From: Glandiceps talaboti | Lineage: Eukaryota; Hemichordata; Enteropneusta; Spengelidae | DNA length: 64,000 bases | Direction: 5' to 3' | NCBI RefSeq assembly: GCF_964340395.1 | Contig: NC_135565.1 | Span: 17,387,209 to 17,451,208, forward strand | Shown: positions 23,901-34,172 of the stretch, piece by piece | Numbering within the stretch: position 1 is the stretch's first letter | How the letters are laid out: each line of letters begins with the position of its first letter | Program-made: the position numbers and the translations under genes | Notes under the pieces: model-generated | What the model was told of the DNA's origin: nothing | What the model saw: the letters and a program-made list of their open reading frames with translations, nothing else | Databases searched by the model: none

Positions 23901-26900
23901 GCAAATTTGGATAAACAAAATGTTTTTATGAGAGAACAGAATGCTATGTGAATGCAAGTGTTGGTTTTCAGGCTATTTCTTGCATACTTGGGAATTTAAC
24001 AAGTCACTTATGCAAGTACAGCTGCAGACAATGTTGTGCTGCAAGTACAAATATACTCATGCAAATACTGTTGTTCTAAGATCTGAAAACCAATTCTTAC
24101 ATCTGGTATTGCAGCAATTGGTTTGACAGGTTTAGGTTTCGATGATGGTGGCGTTGGTTGTGGAGTTGGCACTTCTGTTTTGAGTTGATCTACTGGTGTT
24201 GTTGTTACCTCGGACATATGAAATGGTGTACCGGGTCTAATCAATGATTTCTCACCTCTAAGGGCATGTAATACATCACTGTAAAGTAGCATAATTAATA
24301 TCATTATAATATTAGGTTATATTATACAATGCACAGGCTAAGATATTGTCTTTGAACAGAAAATATAGATTATATACCCTGTAGTTGCTCTACATCAAGA
24401 TAACCTGTGTCTACGTCACTGGTTCCGTGGTGGTCAAAATATGAATTCATGAATTTTGCTTAAGGAAGTATAATTATAGTACTTCCTAATATTTTTTCAT
24501 CATTCAGCAGGAAAATACATGTGACATAAGAATTTGTCTCTACTCGTCAAACAACTCGTAGTCACAAGGCCCCTTAGGTCAGTCTTGGCTGAATGCAGAA
24601 AAGCTTTGGGAAATAATGTCTAATTGTAAAACTAAATATGTTTAAAATGTGTGTACAAGAGGAGATTCTAAAATGCATATCTTGAGCATAATTATATTAA
24701 AGTCCATAGAAGATTACATGTATATAAACATGTCACAATACTACATATGTATTCCTGAACTGAAAACAGGACTCCCATTGGAAATACATGTATGTGTGCT
24801 ATCAAAATACTTGATATCTGTGACTGCTTAATTCTCACAGTAGTAGCCTGAGTGGTCCACCAGCTGCAAATTATTGTCAGAATTGTCTGTGGACATGTGA
24901 CTACTATTAATTTAGAGCACTCTGTCTGCCATTGTAATAAATGTTTCCTCTCACAAAACTCCATCAGGATGACTTTATCACTTTAACTATATCTTACCCT
25001 TTCAGTATTCTGCCATGTGGACCCCTTCCTATGACTGCAGCTGGATTGATGTCATGCTGTTCCAGTAATGTCCTTACAGCTGGTGACAGTATACCACTGT
25101 TTGAGATAAACATACATTAGTCTTCATTTATATATTGTTATAACAGTGCACATCTTATAACATCTTCCTAAAATCAGAATGTAGTTTGACAGTACTCATG
25201 ACCCACTGAAAAAGAGGGCCTCAATCCCCTCCAAGTATTGGGTTTTAAAATGTATGATTTTGTGATATTATATACAGAATCTCAGTGTAAAGTTGTATCT
25301 CCTTATAATCATCCCTCTAGCAGACCAACAGTGGTACAACCCTTTCTACTTCCACAAATATATTTCCAGTTAATCTGTCATGTAACAATTTAACTTTTAT
25401 CATGTCCCTATTAATAATTAGAGCTGGGTTGACTGAGTACAAAGGCTGTTCACTACTGAAGTATGATCATTTTTATGAAAACAAAACATGCAATTATCTT
25501 GACTTTATAATGTTCAGTTAAAGCATTTAAGACAATATAAAACTCAGTACCTTGCTTTACCAAGGGCGCTAGTTTCTGGTACTGGACTACCACCCGAGGG
25601 CGGTGTTGATGGCGTTGCTACTTCACTGACACTAGAGGGAGCTGTTGATGAAATACCTGCCTCTGGCGGTATTTGCACTTGTGTGAAATCGGCTCCTTCA
25701 TCTACTAGTAGTGCTATGAGTTTACCTATTGGAACATTGGCTGTTCCTTCTGGAACCTGAAAACAAAACAAAAAACAGCTAGTACAAACATATAAATCAG
25801 ATTTTCTCCTGTTTGTCAACATATGTGGAGTAATAGGTGGACTTGATTGAGCGACCTGGCCGATTCTACAGTTGTCATAACCGGTTTACACTGTCACATG
25901 CTTGGTATAGTTTGGCTGAGGGATCCAATCAAGTGTTGGGTGAGTGTTCACGTATTCAAATGTAACCTCTCCTGACATATGACATTAAACTTGCACTGCT
26001 CAGTAGTCTAAATTATATTTCAACTCTTTCCTCTATATGCAATAAGTACATATAACAGAAATGTAAATTTTCAGATTACGTTTATTGCTCCCCATCACCA
26101 TGTTTGACCATCAACAACTGATAAAATCGGTCATACTATTTGGGTAGTCCTGAAAGAATGCATGCGCATTAGCCCCAGATCAAATAAGTGTGGAATGGTA
26201 AGCATCCAAAGTACCAATCTTTTACTACATTTTGCATTTAAAAAGTTTACACAAAGCACTATGAATACAACACACATCTTACCAAAATCTTGGCAAGTAT
26301 CCCTTCCTCTTCAATTTCCATGGTAACAGTGGCTTTATCTGTTTCTATTTCACACAGAGCATCACCTGGTTCAACTTTGTCTCCTGTGGTGTAAACAAGT
26401 GTTTTTAAACTTTCAAAAAGCTAAAATGTAGTTAAGCAACTGTAATTGGAGGGCACTTGGTAAAGCTCATATCTCCCCCATTGGCCCAATACTAAACTAG
26501 GGTCTGTAGGGGTCATACCCCCCCCCCCCCCCCCCCCCCCGTGTATATTAAAGGGCGCCCTCAAAGTTAACATTTGATAGTTGAAATTAGTAATGTAAAA
26601 GGTTTAAAAACTAAAAATCCAGATCCGAAATCAACTATATACATTTATAATATAGCTAACTAACAATCAAACAATCAAACAAACTCAGAAGAAGAGAAAT
26701 ACAAACAAACAGAGGTGAAAACAGAGCTTCTTTCAAACATCATTGGTCATGGTAATTGTGATATCTGTGCACTGACCTTCTTTCTTTAACCAAGCTACTA
26801 TTCTGCCTTCTTCCATTGTAGGAGATAAAGATGGCATTGGTACTTGCATGCCTGGTACATCACCACCTGTAGTACATTGTACAAACATTTCACATATATT

Positions 26901-29900
26901 ATTATACATTATTTCATCTCACATCCCTCAATATAGTCTAGCATACATGGTTGCGTTTCCATGACTTGATTCTGACTCTTGTCACTTTCTCACAGCCACC
27001 TGAATGTTTGTGGTATAAAACTTGATGAATATCATTGGCTGGATCTCCCATTGTAAAGCTTATCAAAATTTGAAGAGGGTGTGTAGTCTTAGCAGGCATA
27101 CAGAACAAAAATCAGTAAAGGGGTAATTCACTTGTTTTCAATGAAGAGAAATGTTAGAAGAATAGAATAGAAGGCAATAAGGTCAATACAGATATTTTGT
27201 ACAAAATGTAGTTTTTTAAAACTGGCCTCCGATAGAACAAACATCAATCGTCTTTCTATACTGGGGTATTTGTTTATCTGTGCACAAAAAACTACAAGTT
27301 GATCAAACCATGATTAACATGGATTGTATTGTTTACCATAGCCATACCTGTAGGTGCCGGTGCTGCAGTACTTGGACCAGGTGCTGCAGGAGCAGGTTCT
27401 GGTGCAGCTGCTGTGGTGCCTGCTGCAGCAGGGATTTCAACATCTTTATAATCTTGTCCTTCTTCTACCATCAAAGCTATGACAGTACCAATTCTAACAT
27501 TGGCTGTTCCATCAGGTACCTGTACATATTGTACACAAAGAAAGTCAAGCTATGCACCGAATTCGCTGTTCCATCTAATAGGTATCTGTACAAAAACTAA
27601 ATTGAAGTTATAACTACCCAGAGTAATTCTTACATTGGCTGTTCCATCAAGTATGTACCTGTTCATACAGAAAAGCACATGTATAGCCCTGACTCTAATA
27701 GTAATACATCATATTGGCTGTTCCATCAGGTAACAGTACACAAAACATTAACAGAACGGTCAAAGAAAAGCAGGCAAACAAACAAACATGAAATGATGAA
27801 GTGTATTTGCATGGACAACAAAGACTTTTATGCAAAGGCACAGATACTGTGCTTTTTCTTTCAATTTTACCAATACAGACATTGCAACTGGTTGGTGGCA
27901 TCAACAAAATAACATTATTTTTAAAATTTGCAACTTTCTTTTCCAATATTTGACAGCTATCATAAATTACTCTGAATCAATATTTCAAAGGTTGACTTTG
28001 CAAAACTTTATTTTTACACAATAGTAGAATATTTACCATAATTTTGGCAAGAATACCCTCTTCCTCTATTTCCATGGTAACAGTGGCTTTATCAGTTTCC
28101 ACCTCACACAAAGCATCTCCTGGTTGAATTGCATCTCCTATCAGATAAATATATACATTATATTTTTTCTCCAATTACATACAATGTACATATCAATATT
28201 TAATTAATTTATCAGCTCAGGCTCATTTTTTATTTCAAAAGGACAGCAAAGGTTTTATATCAGGGATCTTCCTTGCCTTTGTAGATTTATGGATTCAATT
28301 TATGTCTTAAAGATGCACTAGCTGCAACTGGAATGTGTTTTAAAAATGTTATGTTAAATATAATAATCTACTCGTAATATCATACACCCTGAACAGTAAT
28401 GCATCACCATGGATAAATGTTCTTCTCTAGCTGTACACATAATATGATACAATACATCCAATCACATTGATTTTTGGGGTCTACACCCTAAAATCAGCAC
28501 TACCAGTGCAATCACAATTTCAACATGGTCAGGGATGAGATAACGACCAGCAACCACCAAAAACAATTGGCTACGATGCAATGTTTTGCTGGCGACTTTT
28601 TCAGGAATTAGTTAAAAAAATTCTTCATTTCACCCAGTATATTTCCATTATTGCACAGATTTATGAGTCTCATTCCTAGATATTACCGCCTACTGTATGT
28701 ACTTTTCACTGCTTTAAATTTTACAATTACATGTAGCTACATCCTTGATGGTACTGCACTACCTATGTGCAACATTGACCACTCATACAAGTACAGCGTA
28801 TACTATATATCAGTGAATTCATTGCTGGTTGTCTGGTCAAAAAATAAAACACAGTTACGACTAGTGTACATTATACCTTTAATTTAAGGAGTACACAAGT
28901 AGATGTACTGAATTTACAATGCAAATCTGCTGTGTGTATATTAATTGCTATCTCTCACAATTTGGGGTAATCTGAAACAAGACATTAAAATGATAGGTGT
29001 TACATGTACATATGATACCTTACTATGACTAAGAAATCTGGTTAATTAATACATGTAAAATGTTGACAAGAGAACCTAGCCTGAGGGGAAGGTCAAATCA
29101 CAATCCTAGCAACACTGACATGTAACATATTGCAATACATATTTAGTCTTGTCACAAGTTATGATAATCTCAGTGTTAAATGTTGTTAGAGCAATGACGT
29201 CATTACCGGTATATATATTTTTTGGGTGTACATTTAGAGTGGCCATATGGATGAGAATTTGGTATTTATTTTGGATTTTTCTTTGATAAAACAGCTTCAC
29301 CATGTATTTCTACTTGAAAAAATAACGTGAAATAACATATACCAAGTCCATGTTCATAACTCAATACATTGCAAAAAGATGCACAAAATGTAAAAAGTTT
29401 GATATTGTACGTACAATAACAAACATTCTACACATTGTTTAATGTTTTGCCATTTATTGAGATGTGAACATGGACATGGTATATGTCATTTTGCATAAAT
29501 ACCAAATTCTCATCCATATGGCCACTTTAAGGAAAAGCTGTGATATAGACAAACTACATGAAACTGTTTTATTTATGTGAACTACACTAACTGTAAATGT
29601 TTGTACTTAGAAGCTGTCCACTATGTGTATGTGATGAGATTTATAATTTCATGTATCACACACTTTGGCATTCTGACATTCAAACTTGAGATTCCAAATT
29701 CACCAGATCGACTTCTCTTAATTATGAAGGTTATGATTATTGTACATCTGTCTACATCACTGGGTTCACTGATGCTATGGCACAACCACTGGGTTGCCAT
29801 AGTAACTATATGGTGTAAGAAAACAAACCTGCAGTAGTTCTATCTGTTGTTTCATGGATAGAAGTAAGCGTCTCATTTACATGTACACCTCAATGGTTGT

Positions 29901-31508
29901 ACTTACCTTCTTTTTTCAGCCACTGAACAATTCTGCCTTCCTCCATGGTTGGGGAGAGGGCTGGCATATCTATGGGTTGTCCTGGGGTCCCTGTCATAGT
30001 TAATCAAAGAGAGAAATAGACAATAAACACAAGAGAGAAATGTCTATGAATGATCATAATTACAGAACCCCAAGCTATACATTTTGTATGTTATCAATTT
30101 TGCATTTCAGGGCTCGAAAAACAGTAGTCCCATGCCCACAAACTACCAAATCTGGTCATGGGACTACCATAATTTGCAGCTGGTAGCCCACTCAGGCTAC
30201 CACTGATTATGTGACGAAGTTGGAAGATTTAGATGTATGGACATGAAAGTATAATACACATATTTCCAATAGAGGAAATCTGTTTTCAGTTCAGGAATAC
30301 AAATGTATCGGACTACAGGTCACAATACTTGGGCTACCAATTTCTGAAATTTGTAGCCCACTAGGACTACCAAAGAAAAAAGTTAATTTCAAGTCCTGCA
30401 TTGTATCTAGACAATTGTTACTCAGCATGGCCTGTACTGTATTATCCCCAACAATAATGCTACTTTTCTCCTTTATTTTGTATGGGTTATATAGTGCGCC
30501 ACACTGGCAGGGTACACAATATATAAATGTAGATGTACTGAGCATGGTCTGAGAATGAAAGGGACATTGTCACAATCATGAAGATCTGACTTTACTTCGT
30601 CTGCAGGCAGGACTATGCGCTGCCCTGCTTGCTTGGCGAATGTGGTCCATAACTTGATTCTGACTATTGATGTACTGTACACTAAAATCATGCAAGTTGG
30701 GCTAGACTGGAGTTTTATTTATTTGAGCTACTTTCATTCTGGGGTTGGTTCTGAGTTAAAACCCCTGAACGAAAAAAGCTAAAAAAAAATTTAAAAAAAT
30801 TAAAAAAAATCAAAAATAACATTCAAAACTACCACTATAATTATTGCAGCAAAATTAAACTGAACAGTCTCAGAGTCTGGAATTATTACTTTATTTTTTT
30901 TAAATGTGTGTACAATGTATCAAGCTACATCATGTCAATACATCATTACATGTATAACTTGATCAATCAACATTATTCAACAACTAACAATATGTACTAT
31001 CGTGTAACTGCATGTGCATCAAACATTTGGGATGAAAAATGCTATAACTTGTAAGAGTACTGTGGGGCTTGACCGCTTGTTTGATTCAATGACACTTGGA
31101 GTTACTTGTCTACTGTCTGTCAGTGTCTGGAGACCACTGATGATAAAACGTCCTCACAGGTAAGGAAACGCGGACATATATTTATCATGCATGTATCTAC
31201 ATTGTCACACAACACATGTTATTACTTATCATTTTCCCATGGAGAGTTAGTGTAAAAAAAGTTCACCGGTAATGTCACGAAGAGAACGAACAAAATCTGC
31301 ACGTATTCAGCTCCGAGTTCGAGAGAAATAACGAGGCTGCAAGTAAAGTATTGCAATCGCCGTTTCTTTAATCCAACTTACCTAGAACTCGAACGGATGT
31401 AAATATTTTCCTCCGGTGGCAACCTACTGAGGAAAACCTTGGAGATCGTATGAAATGTCTGAATACATTTGGCGAGAAGCAATGTCTAATAAACCTTGCA
31501 GACGCCAT
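20934..31508 (-). CDS. PDHX: pyruvate dehydrogenase complex E3-binding protein (protein X), two-lipoyl form
   Basis: Fourteen exons, all with GT-AG borders and consistent phases: 31508-31382, 29990-29907, 28137-28037, 27519-27348, 26866-26777, 26383-26283, 25756-25551, 25096-24998, 24278-24101, 23651-23583, 23284-23147, 22440-22282, 21775-21711, 21174-20934. They give 609 residues. Residues 1-42 are Arg/Ser/Phe-rich without acids, a mitochondrial presequence. Lipoyl domain 1 (about 46-123) has the ETDKA lysine at 87; lipoyl domain 2 (about 166-245) has it at 208. Pro/Ala/Ser linkers follow each. The E3-binding domain is about 294-333, then a Pro/Lys linker and an acyltransferase core from about 387. 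The E2 motif DHRxxDG reads D580-Q-R-V-V-E-S, so the catalytic His is absent, as in vertebrate PDHX; GRSR after ILAI and the ENPFR end also resemble PDHX. By family knowledge it anchors E3 (DLD) to the E2 core. Oddity: human PDHX has one lipoyl domain, this has two as in DLAT. No poly(A) signal was identified with confidence. Confidence 0.92.
21211..21540 (+). mobile_element. tRNA-derived SINE (copy 2) in PDHX intron 13
   Basis: Colinear with the SINE at 3570-3868: B-box-like GGTTTGACCCC near 21262, 'CAATGGCTAAATTCCTTAGGC', 'GGTGCATGCCAGGGTAAT' and the tail 'GGAAAAGCATGATATAAA'. Its orientation is opposite to the host gene. Confidence 0.7.
22613..22784. mobile_element. fold-back (MITE-like) element in PDHX intron 11
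   Basis: Long terminal inverted repeats. The left arm begins TGAACACATATTGC and contains GGGCTATAGCACCCGTT. The right arm repeats both in reverse complement at about 22733-22784. Arms are about 46-50 bp with a few differences; the core is about 75 bp without coding capacity. No clear target-site duplication was seen. Confidence 0.7.
22985..23136. repeat. imperfect GA / CAGA simple repeat in PDHX intron 11
   Basis: Degenerate AGACAGAGAAAG-type purine run, an AT-rich gap, then four to five CAGA units beside the donor site of exon 11. Confidence 0.8.
26518..26540. repeat. poly(C) run of 23 bases in PDHX intron 5
   Basis: Uninterrupted C tract. In the sense of the gene it is a G run. Its length is likely to vary between individuals and between assemblies. 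Confidence 0.95.
27491..27746. repeat. degenerate tandem copies of the PDHX exon 4 acceptor region
   Basis: The acceptor and first bases of exon 4 (plus-strand word 'TTGGCTGTTCCATCAGGTAC' at about 27500-27520) recur upstream in the intron near 27564-27590, 27634-27660 and 27714-27740. The copies keep GCTGTTCCATC and diverge in the splice-site bases. They are spaced about 65-80 bp and look like a decayed local tandem duplication. Confidence 0.8.
29236..29528. mobile_element. fold-back element with a perfect 32-bp terminal inverted repeat, PDHX intron 2
   Basis: 29238-29269 and 29495-29526 are exact reverse complements (AGTGGCCATATGGATGAGAA plus 12 more bases). Further in, the arms match again around ACATATACCA.GTCCATGTTCA. 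Outside both arms stands TTA/TAA, a possible target-site duplication. No coding capacity, so a non-autonomous DNA transposon is the likely class. Confidence 0.8.
30108..30398. mobile_element. hAT-like non-autonomous element in PDHX intron 1
   Basis: The left end CAGGGCTCGAAA and the right end TTTCAAGTCCTG are imperfect inverted repeats. CAGGG-type ends are common among hAT elements. Inside, the words 'GGGACTACC' and 'GTAGCCCACT' recur. No convincing 8-bp target duplication was found, so the class is tentative. Confidence 0.5.
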
Positions 31509-31512
31509 CTTG
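31501..31512 (-). promoter_or_regulatory. TISU / YY1-type element at the PDHX start codon
   Basis: On the minus strand the start codon lies in CAAGATGGCGTC, which matches 11 of 12 positions of the TISU consensus (SAASATGGCGGC) and contains a YY1 core (AAGATGGC). TISU elements are known to set both transcription and initiation on very short 5' leaders and are enriched in genes for mitochondrial proteins. Confidence 0.55.
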
Positions 31513-31889
31513 AAATGTAAGGGGTGAACTAGGTTACATAACCATGTTGGGATTCGTTTTCAGAGTCGAACAGATTACTGTGGAATTTTTATATTCAATG
31601 GCAATCAGCTTGGTTTTTTTTCTTACTATTTCCTTTTTGATTCCCATTGTATGAAGTTATAGTACAATGAAGTTAATTCTTGTGTTCAATAAATCAAAAT
31701 CCATACGAAAATACACTATAAATATTGTGACTAAAACATCAATGCGAACTCGAATCTATCCACGACAAATGTCAAAGGTCACGCAACATTAATGCTTGCA
31801 ACAGCTGCCTCGGCTGCGTGCATGTGTGGCTCTGATTCTGATCGAAAACGATCGGACCGTGGCAGTGTGATTTCAGTCATACTCATGAG
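31509..31889. promoter_or_regulatory. shared bidirectional promoter region of PDHX and APIP
   Basis: The two start codons point away from each other across 381 bp, with no other gene between. The region and the first exons on both sides have more CpG than the surrounding DNA, and no TATA box stands at a fixed distance from either start. An AGGTCA nuclear-receptor half-site (TCAAAGGTCA, 31772-31781) is present. Transcription start sites are not visible from sequence. Confidence 0.7.
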
Positions 31890-32150
31890 ATGGAGGCTAA
31901 CGGTACAAAATGTGCAAAGGCAAGTTTTGTTATTTGTACTCAGAAATTGTGATATGAAAGTCAGTTTTCATGTGCTTGTGACGATCGACGAGGCACTGGC
32001 AGTGTATGTATTAAACAGTATGTAGCGTATGGGTATGTGCCGCAATTGTTAGAATAAACATAGAGGGTCTATGGAATGAACCACTGTGTGTAACAACCCC
32101 TCTCAATTCTGGCACTTACCCATACGCTATATTGTATACATACCATCTAT

Positions 32151-32191
<41 letters not shown>

Positions 32192-32236
32192 TATACAATT
32201 AATGTCATTATGTTGACACACACACACATACACACA

Positions 32237-32325
<89 letters not shown>

Positions 32326-32761
32326 GTGCGCGCAGGCATGAGTGCAAAAGAGTTATACAGTTACTTCAAGTATATTTATTTGATAATTGTGTTATTACTT
32401 CCCATGGATTGGTATAGGATCACCCAAGACAACTGATTCCAGAACTTCTTACTCAGTTTTATCACATGGGATGGGTAACTGGTACTGGAGGAGGGATCAC
32501 CATCAAACATGGGTAAGACAAATGTTATTGTTATTAAACCTGTACTGACTTTAACTAGAGTATTATTTTGTTGATCAGAAAACCAGCAATACAATGTATA
32601 TTCACTGACAATTGTTAAAATACAAATCTTTTACACATTGTACAAGTCAAATGAAGGCCTATTGTATCTAGACAATATTGTAGTAATAAGTAGAAATCGT
32701 GATTCATTGGGGCACTGATTTTTAGGTGTGGATTCAAAAATAAATTTCAATATATTACACC

Positions 32762-32816
<55 letters not shown>

Positions 32817-34133
32817 GAATTTGTATAGCCAAAATCCAGTACGACATAATGTTTTATGGAGCTGCACTGATGCTCAAATATGTTTACCTACTGGTGATTA
32901 GTACTGTGTGCAGTATGTACAATATTATGATCAAATCATTATATCTAACAAAACAGTTTCAGAAACATTCCAGTTGTGGCTAAGTGTATCTTTAAAGTGG
33001 CAGTGATAGGAACATTTCACTGTTTTTTGTTTATTCCACCCAGTTCAAAAATACACCAAACCTTTTAATACATGAAATGGTTCAATTATTCGGTTATTTT
33101 GATGAGCTGAATCACCACTCCTGTATTCTCCCCAGGTTTGATATGAAGTATAATGGCTAATAAAAAGACAATGTAAAACTGTTCTTCCAATCTGTAAAGG
33201 CTGTACTTTACATCTGATGAGAAGAAACCAATAACACAGAGACCATATGGAAAACAACCGAAAACATGACTACCGGAACTAGACACTCACACACGAAAAA
33301 AAAATACATATAAACTTTTTCTTCTTAAAATCTACTTACCCCACATATTTTAAAATTGAGTGTACTCTGAACCACACAATATTTCTTGTTAGGCCTAAAG
33401 CCAAATAAAAAGAAATTATGACAAAATGATAGACAGTTGGGGCTTTTGACATGACTTAACATAAAATGTCATCTCTTGCTGGCATGAATAACAACAGTGT
33501 GCCTTTATATGCAAGACTTTCGCCACACAGCTTCAGCAATGCCTACAAGAGTACACACACACTGTTGTATAATGTTAATGAAATAACTTTATATTTATTT
33601 TAAAAATTGTCATCATTCAAATGTTTTGTTATCAGGAATGAAATCTATATAGCACCCTCTGGAGTTCAAAAAGAGAGAGTAGTATCGGATGATCTCTTTG
33701 TGATGGATGCAGAAGAGAAAGATATATGTGTACCACCACCAAGTAAAAAGTTAAAGAAAAGTGCCTGCACTCCATTGTTTATGAATGCATATGATATGAG
33801 AGGTAAAATACATGTATTGTCAGCAATTAGAGCTTCCATCCATTTGTGCCTGTGAGTGTGTGTGTGTGTGTGTGGGGGGGGGGGGTGTGGGTGTGAATGC
33901 ATACTGTATATACATACAAATGTATATGCATACATGCATACTTGTGATGAAAAGCAACATTCAGATGATCCAAAATTTGGATAATCAGTGTTCAATAATT
34001 GACATCCCACCACATATATACATAAAATGTGTGCATACAGACAGAGACAGAGACATGCATGCATACATACATAAAAACATACATACATACATACATACAT
34101 ACATACATACATACATACATACATACATACATA

Positions 34134-34172
<39 letters not shown>

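Noticed and set aside
20934-31508. Calling the minus-strand gene DLAT (E2 acetyltransferase) because of its two lipoyl domains
   Set aside because: The core lacks the catalytic His of DHRxxDG, its C-terminal residues resemble PDHX, and the neighbour is APIP as for vertebrate PDHX.
31792-32025. 77-codon plus-strand frame over APIP exon 1
   Set aside because: It is a different frame from APIP exon 1 and runs into intron 1. The APIP frame has its own ATG after an in-frame stop.
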